From NCBI GenBank assembly GCA_018873225.1, contig JAEILZ010000001.1, positions 2,046,001 to 2,110,000 on the forward strand: a DNA stretch of 64,000 nucleotides, in the 5' to 3' direction. The position numbers and the translations under genes are program-made. Position 1 is the first letter of the stretch. Every line of letters begins with the position of its first letter. This DNA is from [Phialemoniopsis] sp. UDSM-2020 (taxonomy: Eukaryota; Ascomycota; Sordariomycetes; Thyridiales; Thyridiaceae). This document shows, piece after piece, positions 1 to 9,873 of the stretch. The notes under the pieces were generated by a model that worked only from the letters and a program-made list of their open reading frames with translations, was not told the origin of the DNA and made no database searches.

Positions 1-1764
1 GATGAGACGGCCCCGAGGCCTCTGTACCGTGTGTTTGATATACTGTATCTGAACGACCAGCCTCTAACCCGTTACACCCTACGAGACCGATACAATGCTC
101 TAGGAAAGGCTGTAAACGATGTCCATCGCCGGCTGGAGATACACCCTCATGTGGCGACTTCATCGCCCGAGAAGATCGAGCCCATGCTGCGGCAGATCGT
201 GGCCGAGTCTTCGGAGGGTCTGGTGCTCAAAAACCCGCGCTCAATGTATCGCCTCAACAGCCGAAATGACGACTGGATCAAGGTCAAACCCGAGTACATG
301 TCCGAGTTTGGCGAGTCTCTCGATTGTGTGGTAGTGGGAGGCTACTTTGGCTCAGGCCGGCGTGGAGGTACCATTTCTAGTTTCATGTGCGGTCTGAGAG
401 CGGGAGAGAATCACATCAAGGCCGGTGCGAGCCCGGAGAAATGCTGGAGCTTCTTCAAGGTCGGAGGTGGGTTCAAGGCCGAGGATTACGCAGAGATCAG
501 ACACCACACAGAGGGCAAGTGGCAAGACTGGAACTCGGCCAGCCCACCGACGGAGTTCATCGAGCTTGGTGGCGGTGAGCGTCTGCAGTACGAGAAGCCC
601 GATGTCTGGATCCGGCCCAAGGACTCCATCGTTCTTTCTGTCAAGGCGGCGAGCATCGGTGCCTCAGACCAATTCGCCATGGGTGTCACGCTCCGGTTCC
701 CGCGGTTTCGCCGGCTGCGGCTCGATCGCGCTTGGGACTCGGCGCTCGACATTGACCAGTTCCAGGAGTTGAGGAAACGAGTCGACGAGGAGGAGAAAGA
801 GAAGAAGGAGATGTCGATCGAGGACCGGCGCCAGCGGCGATCGACCAAGAGGGTGAAGCGAGAACTCGTCATCGCGGGGCAAGAAGGCGCTCGCGAGGCT
901 GACGCTCCTGCCGAGTTCGCCAGGCGGGTGACCGATAGCGAGAGCGCCTCGCAGGCCAAGGTATTCGAGGGCCTCGAATTTTGCGTGCTGTCCGAGGCGG
1001 CCAAGCCGATCAAGAAGAGCAAGGCGCAGCTCGAGGCCATGATCAAGGAGCACGGCGGGCGGGTCAGCCAACAGGCGGACCCGGAGTCGGGCATGATCCT
1101 CGTGGCCGACAAGAAGGTCGTGAAAGTGGCGTCGCTCATCAAGGCCGGCGGCGTCGACATCATCAAGCCCAAGTGGGTGCTGGACTGCCTCAAGGGGTCC
1201 AACGACTACCTCTTACCCTTCGAGACGGGCCATTTGTACCACTACACGGACTCGATGTGGGAGCTGGCGGGAAAGAACGTGGACAAGTTTGGAGACAGCT
1301 ACGCTAGAGATCTGGACGTGGACGAGCTGAAGCAGATTATGGATGATATGGCCAAGGTGGAGGACCACGGGAAGGACGAGGCGGCTTCCGGCATGGCCGA
1401 GTTTCTGGAACAGCTCGAGGAGCGTGGCCACGACGAGCTGGCCAACATGAGGGGCATGATCTTTCGGAGATGTCGCGTTCACTTGGCTGTCGGTGGCGAG
1501 GGCGTGTTGGAGGTGAAGCTCATCAAGCTGAAAAACTACGTGCGATTCGGCGGCGGCAGCATCGCGGACGACATCGGCGACAAAGATATCACTCACGTGG
1601 TAGCAGTCACTGCCGACGGTGCCGCCGAGAGGGAGCTCGCGGCCGAGGTGCGGCATACCATCAGCTCGCGGCGGACAGTCCCGCGCGTCGTGACGCAGAA
1701 GTGGGTTGAGGACAGCTGGAAAGAGAGCACTTTGGTTGATGAGGAGCCATACGCACCCATGTAG
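1..1764 (+). CDS. LIG4: DNA ligase IV, C-terminal part (5' end outside window)
   Basis: The reading frame is already open at base 1, so the gene starts upstream; 587 codons are visible with no intron. It is the ATP-dependent ligase that seals double-strand breaks in non-homologous end joining, acting in the nucleus with an XRCC4/Lif1-type partner. Visible are ligase motif IV (EGLVLK, about base 220), motif V (DDWIKVKPEY, about 270-300), the OB-fold, a charged linker (about 770-900), a first BRCT repeat (about 960-1200, ending in PKWVLDCL) and a second BRCT repeat (about 1445-1755, with TQKWVEDSW). Two C-terminal BRCTs joined by a linker are diagnostic of ligase IV rather than ligase I. The adenylation lysine lies outside the window. 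The 3' end faces the uracil phosphoribosyltransferase gene (convergent). Confidence 0.95.
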   Translation, partial: DETAPRPLYRVFDILYLNDQPLTRYTLRDRYNALGKAVNDVHRRLEIHPHVATSSPEKIEPMLRQIVAESSEGLVLKNPRSMYRLNSRNDDWIKVKPEYMSEFGESLDCVVVGGYFGSGRRGGTISSFMCGLRAGENHIKAGASPEKCWSFFKVGGGFKAEDYAEIRHHTEGKWQDWNSASPPTEFIELGGGERLQYEKPDVWIRPKDSIVLSVKAASIGASDQFAMGVTLRFPRFRRLRLDRAWDSALDIDQFQELRKRVDEEEKEKKEMSIEDRRQRRSTKRVKRELVIAGQEGAREADAPAEFARRVTDSESASQAKVFEGLEFCVLSEAAKPIKKSKAQLEAMIKEHGGRVSQQADPESGMILVADKKVVKVASLIKAGGVDIIKPKWVLDCLKGSNDYLLPFETGHLYHYTDSMWELAGKNVDKFGDSYARDLDVDELKQIMDDMAKVEDHGKDEAASGMAEFLEQLEERGHDELANMRGMIFRRCRVHLAVGGEGVLEVKLIKLKNYVRFGGGSIADDIGDKDITHVVAVTADGAAERELAAEVRHTISSRRTVPRVVTQKWVEDSWKESTLVDEEPYAPM

Positions 1765-2362
1765 AACATGCCAAAAGGTCTGTCATGATATGGAAATGTA
1801 TTCTTCGCTGAAACATGATGGACTGCCCAAACACTGCCGTGAAACCCCAAAATCAACGCTTGTGCTCAAGTAGAGCTGTATGTAGCCATACAGACTCGCA
1901 GAATGGACCTCAAGAAACAATATTAGCCTTGAAGCCGGTAAACCAAAGACCTCGCCATCCACTCCACCGCTAGCTGTACCAGGCAGATCAACCAGCCCCT
2001 AGCGATCGCGTGACGGGCTTCCTCTATCAACGTCTGTCTGTGCCCACTTCACCATAATCTCTTCATACTTCGCCGAGTGCTCGCTGATGTCGTCAAGTGA
2101 GGTGTTATTCAGCTGCAATTGGGCCTCCAAACCGTCGATGCTGTCCGCTCCAACAAGTTTCCGCAGACAATGATGAGGGCACGTCACCATTTGAATGATG
2201 TTGGACTGTTCCACCGGTCTAGCGCTTCTTCTATGTGCTTTTGACGACCGACGCATGAGTCTTGGAGTACCAGTCCATTGAATCGGGGTGTTCTCTCACC
2301 ATCTCATGCCAATACTCGCGCCTCGCAGGGAGCTCCGACGACTCGGTCATCATCGGGACGCC
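1765..2362. other. Convergent intergenic region with unexplained ORFs
   Basis: This lies between the 3' ends of LIG4 and uracil phosphoribosyltransferase. It should hold both 3' UTRs. It also contains two overlapping minus-strand ORFs, described separately. No repeat or RNA gene was seen. Confidence 0.5.
1999..2256 (-). CDS. Possible small hypothetical protein (85 aa), doubtful
   Basis: An ATG-initiated minus-strand frame of 85 codons lies just downstream of the uracil phosphoribosyltransferase stop. The product is polar, with no signal peptide or membrane segment, and I recognise no family. A second short frame (about 2353-2258, also minus) overlaps its start in another phase and also looks protein-like. 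The two could be exons of one gene or plain 3' UTR. I could not find a pair of canonical splice sites that joins them without a stop. It may simply be a chance ORF. Confidence 0.2.
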   Translation of the reverse strand: MRRSSKAHRRSARPVEQSNIIQMVTCPHHCLRKLVGADSIDGLEAQLQLNNTSLDDISEHSAKYEEIMVKWAQTDVDRGSPSRDR

Positions 2363-3240
2363 CTACTTCCCGATCGTCAGGAACAGGCGGTCGCCGACGT
2401 CGCCGAGGCCGGGCCGCAGCATGCCCTGCGGAGTGAGCTCCGGGTCCACACCCGCGACAAAGATCTCTACCCCTTCGGGCCATTCCTTGGCGGCGCGCCT
2501 CACGCCCGGGAAGGCGCCGGCGACGGAGAGGACAACGACGCGCTGGGCGCCCCACTCGCGCAGGGTCTGGATGGCGGCGGCGCAGGTGCCGCCCGTGGCG
2601 ATGACGGGGTCGAGGATGAAGGCGACGCGGGCCGGGGGCTCCTGGGCCGAGGCGGCGGCCGGGTCCGGGAGGTGGTTGGGCAGGTTGTTATAGTACTCTA
2701 CCGGCTCGAGGGTGGTGGGCTCGCGGTAGAGGCCTAGGTGGTGGACTGGGACCGGGTTGGGGAGGAGGGTTTGTATGGCTTGGATTTTGTAATGTCAGTG
2801 TTATGATGAAGAAGAATACGGGAGTGATATCTGCGAAGACTGAAAGTTCCATCTCCATCTCTGTGAGATGGCGGTGTCGACATGGGGTACGTACCTTCAA
2901 CCATGCCGAGACCGGATCTCAGGATAGGGACGAGACACAGGTTGCTGGGTTCTATGGTGGAAGCGGTGTAGTCAAAACCAATGGGCGTGACATCCTGAAT
3001 ATCTCAGGTCAGTTTCTCGTAGATACCCTCAAAAGGATGCTAGAGCATATGGCTTACCTGTTGACCAGCAACAGATTTCAACGTTGCAGCGAGGGCCTCG
3101 CACCCGAGGATCAAAGAGATGTCATGAATGAGCGACTTGACGTCCTTTGGGTTGGTCTTGTTAGATCTCAGCTGGCTGAGCTTGGCCATGAGACATGGGT
3201 GAGCCGATACATGCACGTTCTTGGGGAGATCGGGGGCCAT
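2363..3240 (-). CDS. FUR1: Uracil phosphoribosyltransferase
   Basis: Exons (minus): 3240-3058, 2994-2895, 2778-2363, giving 232 aa. The enzyme converts uracil and PRPP to UMP in cytosolic pyrimidine salvage and is the usual determinant of 5-fluorouracil sensitivity in fungi. The N-terminal exon carries the family block NVHVSAHPC...KLSQLRS. Exon 2 carries DYTASTIEP and ends in RSGLGMVE. Exon 3 has the PRPP-binding loop DPVIATGGT and a uracil-binding GDVGDRLF end. Both introns are canonical (GTAAGC...CAG and GTACGT...AAG). Length matches the single-domain fungal and bacterial type. It is transcribed divergently from the fluoride exporter across about 0.9 kb. Confidence 0.95.
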
Positions 3241-4176
3241 GGTGAAGCACAGAGATAAGAGACCTGGTTGCTTGTTCTAAGTGACGAAAGCAGCAAAACC
3301 CAGACGAAGCCAGGAGACTGGTAGATATATGAAGGCAGCGAGTATATTCTTCAGCAGAGAAGAGACAGATCTGTAAATTGGCAGGAGGAGTTACTGAGCA
3401 AAAGCAATGTTTGTGTTCCCAAGGTTGGAACCCCGATGCCCTTGGGAAGGGAGTCGTGACCTCCATGCGTGCTGTGTCACTCCCCCGCGTGACAGCTGGA
3501 TAGCGGGGAAGCTCACCGACAAATGGAGGGTAGGAAAGCGCTGATAACCCGCTGATAGCAGCTGATAACGATCAGCCAAGACTAGCTGGATACAGTGGTT
3601 ACAGCGCTAAGGTACGCCTGGAGCTCTAGTGGAGCCACGATGTTGATGGTAACCTGGAAGTCAGGTCTATGCAGGCCGGCCAGCTTGGCATGGAGGATGA
3701 AAAAGAAAACTCCAAGGAGGTTCGATATGTACTGTAATGCTGCGACGTGTTGATGTCTTTCGCCGATTGCTAACAACTAAACGAATGCCAATCTCTTTGG
3801 ACAGCGGAGATTTAGTGTTTTATCTATCTCCACCTTTGGGGATGTTCTAGGCGACCCCGAGCATCGAAACTTTCCGCTAGCCGGTCCTCCCGCCTGATCC
3901 GGTCACGGAAGAGGCCCTATCCCACTCTAACACCGTCATTGCCAGAACCCCGGAATGTCAAATAAAACCTTTGCGCTTCCAAAACATCACCGTCACGAGA
4001 GTCATGTCTCGAGAAACAACAACGAAAGTACGGCTCGGCCATCACCCTGCTACCGAACACATTGTCAATCCCAATTAGAGACCGACAGGAAGCAGCCGCG
4101 CACGACATGACAACAAATCGCCCGTAATTCTGGGTGTTTCGCGATTCTGGCTGTGAATCCAGAGCGTCTTTGCGCC
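3241..4176. other. Divergent promoter region FUR1 / FEX1
   Basis: This 0.9 kb between two divergent start codons must contain both promoters and leaders. No convincing TATA box or repeat was recognised. Short ORFs on both strands have no protein-like features. Confidence 0.5.
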
Positions 4177-6069
4177 ATGTCACAACAAGCCGCAACATCC
4201 CATCGTCGCACATCGGAGCCCGTCGAGCCTGCGATAGCCGACGACAGTGATGTTTCGCCTACAGCCTCTGTGCCGGGCCCCTCGAGTGCCGTTCTCCCGC
4301 CGCCTGTGATCCCGGTCCCGGCCCCGGAGGACCCATCTCCCTTCTCGCGTAACGTACTGGCCTCCGATGGCTTGCGGAGGAGTAGCTCCCGTCGCTCGAG
4401 GCAGTCGCGCAACGAGCGACGCGCATCGCGAGGCTCGCTCGAGTACGACATACCTGACTCGTACCGCTACCTCGACGAAGTCGGCATATCACCACCCGTG
4501 CAGAACCCCGACGAGGAGCCCGTCCGGCATGTGAAGAATTTAGAGGACGGGTACAGCCCCCGAGGCAGGTCGCGCCGGGGCAGCGCTGCGGCCAACGACA
4601 ACGGAGTGCCCCTCGAGCCGCGATTGTCGCGTCGCTTGTCGCAAGTGTCGGCCGCTGACCGGGAACTGCGCATGTTGCAACGCCAGTCGACGAGGACAAG
4701 GGTAGACTATGATATGCCCGAAGCCTACACCAATCTCGACGAATTAGCTGTCTCGCCTGTTCAGAACCCGGACGAGAGTCCGATTTACAAGTTCCATAGT
4801 TTGGAAGAGGCGCGCAGCAGGGATCGCGAAGAGAATTTGCGGAGGCGCGCGTCGAGAGCTAGTGGAGATGAACGTCGCCCGTCTGTTGCCGATCCCGGAG
4901 CCCAGGGGGAAGAAGAGCCGGATGACGAGCCTCGGACGTTTCGAGTGTCGCGGCTTGCCACTCAGCTGTACACCATCTCGTACCTGGTCTTCTTTTCTTT
5001 CCTGGGTACTCTTGCCCGTATCGGGTTGGGGACTCTGACCATATTTCCCGGGGCTCCAGTCATCTTCGCGTCCATATGGCCCAACTTTGCTGGATCTGTC
5101 TTCATGGGCTTCTTATCAGAAGACCGCATGCTTTTTCGCTTTGAATGGGGCACACCCACCTACGAGAACCAGCTTCGAGAGGCAAAAGAGAAGTCTCGAG
5201 ACGAAGAGGGTGGCTCTGGATCCGCCGCATCAGACACTCCAAACGTCGACCTGGCGGCCGCCAGAAAGGCATACATGGCAACTAAAAAGACAATTCCATT
5301 ATACATTGGACTTGCGACAGGGTTCTGCGGATCATTCACGTCGTTCTCTGCTTTCATAAAAGATTCCTTCTTGGCGCTGAGCAACGACCTTGCGACGCCG
5401 GGGATCGAGACTCCAGCGCCCAGGAATGGCGGCTATTCTTTCATGGCATTACTTGGCGTCCTCATCATAAGTGTCACACTCTCATTGAGTGGACTTTTCA
5501 TTGGTGCACACCTGGCCATTGCGCTTGAGCCCTTCACGCCATCACTGCCCTATGCATTTACCAGAAAGATCCTGGATCGGTCCGTGGTCATCCTGGCGTG
5601 GGGCTGCTGGCTAGGAGCTATCCTTCTCTCAGCCCTGCCACCAGACCGCGACAGCCCTGACCCAGAGAGATGGAGAGGTACAGCAACATTTTCGCTTGTA
5701 TTTGCCCCCTTGGGCTGTCTAGCTCGCTTCTACATCTCGCTCTACCTCAATGGCCGTTTCGCGGCATTCCCTCTAGGCACGTTCACCGTCAACATCATGG
5801 GATCGGCAGTGCTAGGCATGGCATGGGACCTGGCCCACGTTCCCGTCGGCGGAATCATCGGCTGCCAGGTCTTCCAGGGCATTGAGGACGGTTTCTGCGG
5901 ATGCCTCACCACGGTGTCGACGTGGGTTGCCGAGCTAGCTGTATTGAGACGTCGTCATGCCTACCTGTATGGTACGGCAAGTATTGTGGTCGCTTTGGCC
6001 GTCCAGATCGCCATCATGGGTGGTCTGCGGTGGAGTGATGGATTTGCTGCATTGTCTTGCGTACATTAA
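4177..6069 (+). CDS. FEX1: Fluoride export protein, duplicated CrcB type
   Basis: Intronless, 630 aa. The ATG at 4177 is used; the frame extends upstream only to non-ATG codons. It is a plasma-membrane fluoride channel that expels F- when external acid drives it into the cell. Residues 1-255 are a long Ser/Arg-rich, probably disordered cytosolic region holding two similar internal blocks (each with a Y-DxP--Y--LDE stretch followed by SPVQNPDE or PPVQNPDE). Two CrcB halves follow. The first starts near residue 260 (GTLARIGLG, then a Phe-box FTSFSAF near 385). The second starts near residue 505 (LGCLARFYIS, NIMGSAVLG, then LTTVSTW near 575). An extra helix between them makes the halves antiparallel, as in yeast Fex1. 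The Phe-box is degenerate in the second half. Confidence 0.92.
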   Translation: MSQQAATSHRRTSEPVEPAIADDSDVSPTASVPGPSSAVLPPPVIPVPAPEDPSPFSRNVLASDGLRRSSSRRSRQSRNERRASRGSLEYDIPDSYRYLDEVGISPPVQNPDEEPVRHVKNLEDGYSPRGRSRRGSAAANDNGVPLEPRLSRRLSQVSAADRELRMLQRQSTRTRVDYDMPEAYTNLDELAVSPVQNPDESPIYKFHSLEEARSRDREENLRRRASRASGDERRPSVADPGAQGEEEPDDEPRTFRVSRLATQLYTISYLVFFSFLGTLARIGLGTLTIFPGAPVIFASIWPNFAGSVFMGFLSEDRMLFRFEWGTPTYENQLREAKEKSRDEEGGSGSAASDTPNVDLAAARKAYMATKKTIPLYIGLATGFCGSFTSFSAFIKDSFLALSNDLATPGIETPAPRNGGYSFMALLGVLIISVTLSLSGLFIGAHLAIALEPFTPSLPYAFTRKILDRSVVILAWGCWLGAILLSALPPDRDSPDPERWRGTATFSLVFAPLGCLARFYISLYLNGRFAAFPLGTFTVNIMGSAVLGMAWDLAHVPVGGIIGCQVFQGIEDGFCGCLTTVSTWVAELAVLRRRHAYLYGTASIVVALAVQIAIMGGLRWSDGFAALSCVH

Positions 6070-7311
6070 GCATCCATATATCTAGTATCTAATCATCAAA
6101 ATCAACCACACTCGGTCTTGGTTCTACGACACAGGATCATATTTACGATACCGCCCCTGCCTCTCGCATCCTTTAACCTGTATTCCGATGCCTCGTGATC
6201 AAATGGTGCTGCATCACTTCAAGTTCTAACCTACGATCGTCAACATGCCGAAGTAGGGATACAAGTAACAACCTGGCCGACCATGCTGCACTGCTCCCCG
6301 ATAGTCATCCACGCAATTCGCCCATCAAGCCTTAAGATTCCCCTGGATGCCTGTGCACGAAACCAGCCTAGATCAACTTCTCTAGTAGTGTCTATGCGTA
6401 GCTTAGCGTCCAAGGCCGTCTGGGAAGGATAATAGCGCTGACTTGCCCCTCAAAGTTTCCGTGCATGCGCCGATCATGATCAAGTGCGTCGTTCTAATAT
6501 GCTCCTGCGGCTCGAGCCGCTTGCCGTTGTATTGGTCTGCTCGGACTACAGTGCAACACCGCGGCAGGACGCGTAACTTTCCCCTGATACACACCTACCT
6601 AAGTGCGTTGGACATGGTATGCTCACATTCACCTCTTGGGTCTGAGCACCACGGCGGCAGGGCAATCCTGGGTAGCTTTGCTAGTCTTTTAGGAGAGAGC
6701 TTGACATTGCCTCACCATGTAGCACCCAAGGTTTACGAAGTCAGCGAGTTTGAAAGGGGCCAAATTTTGTAGTAGGTTCCAGATCACTGTTGGCCATCCA
6801 GCCTGTCACAATTGAGTATGCAGTAAGGACCATAGTGCTGATGTGAGAGCGTTTGGCTAAGACTATGTTCCCTGTCGATCACTACCCAGATTTTTAGGTT
6901 CGGCATCTCTAGTCTTTCTCTTGTGTTGTACTAGAGTAACACATCCGAAGACTTTGATGTTGTAATGTATGAGAGGGATGTTGTGATAGGGTTAGGCTCC
7001 TCGGGAGGAGAACTAACTGGGAGCCAATGATTTTGCCAAGTCAACGTCCTATCCGCATAAGCCTCGGACTTTGACGCTTCCAGATTGAGTTTCTATTGTC
7101 CGAAGTCCTCTTGTCAGAGCTGTAATGGATATGTGCACGGTTTGATCAAAGAAGGTCTTGCAGTGATGATCCCTACGTACCAGCCCGTAGGACCGTCCTC
7201 GAGTATAAAACTCCCAGAATCTCCAGGCAGTCTGCACATCATGGAGAACTCGAGGACAACAAGAGAGGCTCTCCTTTTAATTGAACCCCAACTTATTCCC
7301 AACTTTACAAC
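6070..7311. other. Intergenic region upstream of the Kex2-type peptide gene
   Basis: This 1.2 kb holds the FEX1 3' UTR and the promoter of the secreted peptide gene. Its short ORFs (for example 6443-6772 plus) look random. Apart from the TATA box listed separately I see nothing in it. Confidence 0.5.
7204..7209 (+). promoter_or_regulatory. TATA box of the Kex2-type peptide gene
   Basis: TATAAA, preceded by GAG, lies 108 bases before the ATG at 7312. The same octamer GAGTATAA precedes the neighbouring defensin-like gene at a similar distance. Confidence 0.5.
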
Positions 7312-7628
7312 ATGAAGTTCTCCTCGCCTATCATCTTCTGCCTTGGCCTGGCAAGCATCTCCTTTGCTGCACCTCCAGCGGTAAGATCAACTTTAACATA
7401 ATCAGAAAGACTCTGAAAGCTAATACGTACTTGCAGGCTGATGCGGGCGTGTCTCCTCGGACGGGAGAAGTCGTCATGCGAGCTGATGGGACTTTCATGC
7501 TGGCTGTTCCGCATATGGATCTCCAGAAGCGGCAAGGCTGCTTAGAATGCCCTTGCGATGGCTGGACTGGGACCTGCTGCTGCCCCCAGGGCGAAAACTG
7601 CTGTAACCACTGCGACTCGTGTCACTGA
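7312..7628 (+). CDS. Secreted cysteine-rich peptide precursor with Kex2-type site
   Basis: Exons 7312-7380 and 7437-7628, 86 aa; the intron is canonical (GTAAGA...TTGCAG). Residues 1-19 form a signal peptide (hydrophobic core IIFCLGLASISF, cut likely after the following Ala). Residues 20-55 are a pro-region with almost no cysteine, ending in Leu-Gln-Lys-Arg, a classic kexin site. What remains after the KR is 31 residues with 10 cysteines, beginning with Gln (a possible pyroglutamate) and arranged CxxCxC, six residues, CCC, five residues, CC, xx, C, xx, C. That spacing fits either a disulfide-rich knotted peptide (effector or antimicrobial) or a metallothionein-like metal binder. I recognise no family. 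It is convergent with the defensin-like gene at 8074-8313. Confidence 0.8.
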
Positions 7629-8073
7629 TTGGTCGTGCAAGTATATAGGGGTTCTGCGTTGTGGCCGGCGTGACAATAATACGAATGACATGTTGCCAAC
7701 AGCGCAGAGGAGATGGGCAGGAAGGACGAGGGGCGTTCGGGCGAGGGACGTGTGATGTGGCTTTAGACAATCTCTATCAAGTCGGAGGTCACTGATGGAG
7801 TTTTGACAACAATTTTGACAAACAAGGCCAACACATGAACATACAAGAACACTTTAGACTTGGAATTCTCGATTGGGATATTTGGCAAGTTATTCAAAAG
7901 GTGTGCATTGAGATATTGTTTTATTTGCTCGTCAACACTAGAGCTTTTATACAACTCCATACACTCCCTCCAAAACTGAAGCAGAGGATCTTCATCGACA
8001 ACTTGAGATTAGCCCATCGTTGCCACTGGGGTGGATTGTAGACGACTTACTATACCTCGTCTTGGAAGCTTCG
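7629..8073. other. Convergent spacer between the two peptide genes
   Basis: AT-richer 445 bases expected to hold the 3' UTRs of both secreted peptide genes. No other structure was recognised. Confidence 0.5.
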
Positions 8074-8313
8074 CTAGCTGGTGCAGCAGCAGCGCTTGTC
8101 GTTGAGGAGGCTGCACTTCTCCATGCGGTCGACGCCAACATTCTGGCCATACTGGCGACAGTAGTGCTCGCACTTGGCGCCGTAGAGCCAGCCACAGTCG
8201 CTCTCGTGGTGGCAGGCCTTGCGCTCAACGAGTTGAGGGAAGTTGGAGCGCTGGTGAGGGTTGGCCATGGCGACGGTGGCGGCCGTGAGGAGGGCGACGA
8301 GAGTGAACTTCAT
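8074..8313 (-). CDS. Defensin-like secreted cysteine-rich peptide
   Basis: Single exon, 79 aa. Residues 1-18 are a clear signal peptide ending in AMA. A short propeptide follows to a dibasic Arg-Lys at about 31-32, then a domain of about 47 residues with eight cysteines. The order C(5)C...C-EHY-C...C...C-C-C supplies the CxxxC helix motif and the CxC strand motif of cysteine-stabilised alpha-beta (CS-alpha-beta) defensins, in the same order as fungal plectasin-type peptides, plus one extra disulfide pair. The likely role is antimicrobial or host-interaction activity in the apoplast or soil. Folding and activity are inferred from spacing only. Its TATA box shares an octamer with that of the adjacent peptide gene. 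Confidence 0.8.
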   Translation of the reverse strand: MKFTLVALLTAATVAMANPHQRSNFPQLVERKACHHESDCGWLYGAKCEHYCRQYGQNVGVDRMEKCSLLNDKRCCCTS

Positions 8314-9873
8314 CTTGGGCTGATATGAAAAGGAGCTTTTCTAAGGACTCAGGGAGAGGCTTGGAGGGCGATGACTTTGCAAAGTTGCTGAGCTTGCAGA
8401 TTGCATCGCATGAGGAGAGGAGCGGTCCGGCCGGCTATTCTTATACTCGCCTCCCGAGGCCCAAGACACGACCGCCATCGTCAGAACGGACTTGGACTTG
8501 AGATATTGCTCTGCCGATCATCTTGTCTGACGTCGTGGGCTCGCTTCGTCCTGGCCACTCGACGAGGCGATTATATTTAGTTGCTTCTTTCGTATGGCTC
8601 GCACTCGCCTGTTATTGGTCGGGGACAGACACGGTAGGGATAGTCAAGATATTGACCCGGCCTCAAAAGTTCAGCTTTGCAGCATGTGTCAAGAGGTCGG
8701 TGTCATCGAGAGGGCCCAATATCAGTCTCCACCGCCTATCTGCCTATTTCTGGGAGCATAAGCGTTCTAACGACGGAGGCACTGCATAGAGCCTGTCTCT
8801 GGTCGCCCCTCTGGGATGAGGTCTAGACACCGTCCAATGACAACCTCAACTGACAGACAATTACGGCAATTACAATGCCAGTGCCCAAAGAGGGGGGAAA
8901 TAAGCGATTTACATACCACTTGGGGGCTAGGCAGTGGGAGATCGTGTCTTCCCCAGACGAGTGGCGTCCTTTGACTGGCCGTGTAACGCGCCGGGACGCC
9001 GTAATTAGCCCTATGCCAAGACATCAACATCATCCAACGGTCTAGATGACTGAACGCCCGGTCCCTGGATCCCTGGATAGGGCAGAGGTGGGCTTGCATA
9101 TTTTACCGGGTCTGCCAGACCGTAAGCTCGGATGAACTTTTAGTTCTGGGGGGTGCGGCTGAGCTTACTTCGTCGAGAGACCCTTTTTGTGCGACGAGGT
9201 GGCTATGCCCCCCGGGGTCGACACGTCATTGGTGAGACCTCGTTGTTTCGGGCTATCTTGAGGATCATACCCAAATTGCACACCACTGGGCAATAACACA
9301 TCGTGGTCATGACGATGATGATTAGACCGTTCTGTTGTCGATCCTGGTTCAGCTTGCCGTCCAGCTTGCCCAAGGGCCAATGTGGGCCGGGTAAAATCGA
9401 CATTGACGTGCAGTCCTTTTAGGTTACACAGGAATGCCAGAGTGTGCAATAATCACTAGTGGGTGACATCGTTTAGACAAATTGAGGATGTGGTTCAGCT
9501 GCTTGATGAAGGGACTCATGATGCTTGAGCTTTTGGACTAATGATCAGGCTAATAAGGCGTCGACAGGTCTAGCCAGGTCTCCAGGCATCATGCCATGAA
9601 CTCAAGAACAAGCTATGGAAGCTCACACATATGTCTAATGCTGTGCAGATACATACCATATGTGCTTATTCCTCCTTTCAGTATAGTCTAAGATGCAGAG
9701 CAAGGACTGACTTTAGATGATATAACGATTTTTCTCTGGTATCTATGATCAAGATGAAACCCGTTCTTACTCCAAGAGATGCATGAATGTCCCCTTTCGA
9801 TCCTCGCCGCGGTCCCAAAGCCATGATAATAGATCGGACCCATGCCAAAACTCACAATCTCCCGTGATAAACT
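8314..9873. other. Intergenic region, defensin-like gene to P450
   Basis: About 1.56 kb with only short unsupported ORFs. It contains the defensin-like promoter at its left end and the P450 3' UTR at its right end. I see nothing else. Confidence 0.5.
8440..8445 (-). promoter_or_regulatory. TATA box of the defensin-like gene
   Basis: On the minus strand this reads GAGTATAAG, about 127 bases before the ATG at 8313. It matches the GAGTATAA in front of the neighbouring peptide gene. Confidence 0.45.

Noticed and set aside
486..1202. 238-codon minus-strand ORF within LIG4
   Set aside because: Serine/arginine-rich shadow of the real coding frame in GC-biased codons.
1999..2353. Single frameshifted gene joining the two minus-strand frames
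   Set aside because: Every canonical splice pair I tried introduced a stop or used a non-canonical site, so no joined model is proposed.
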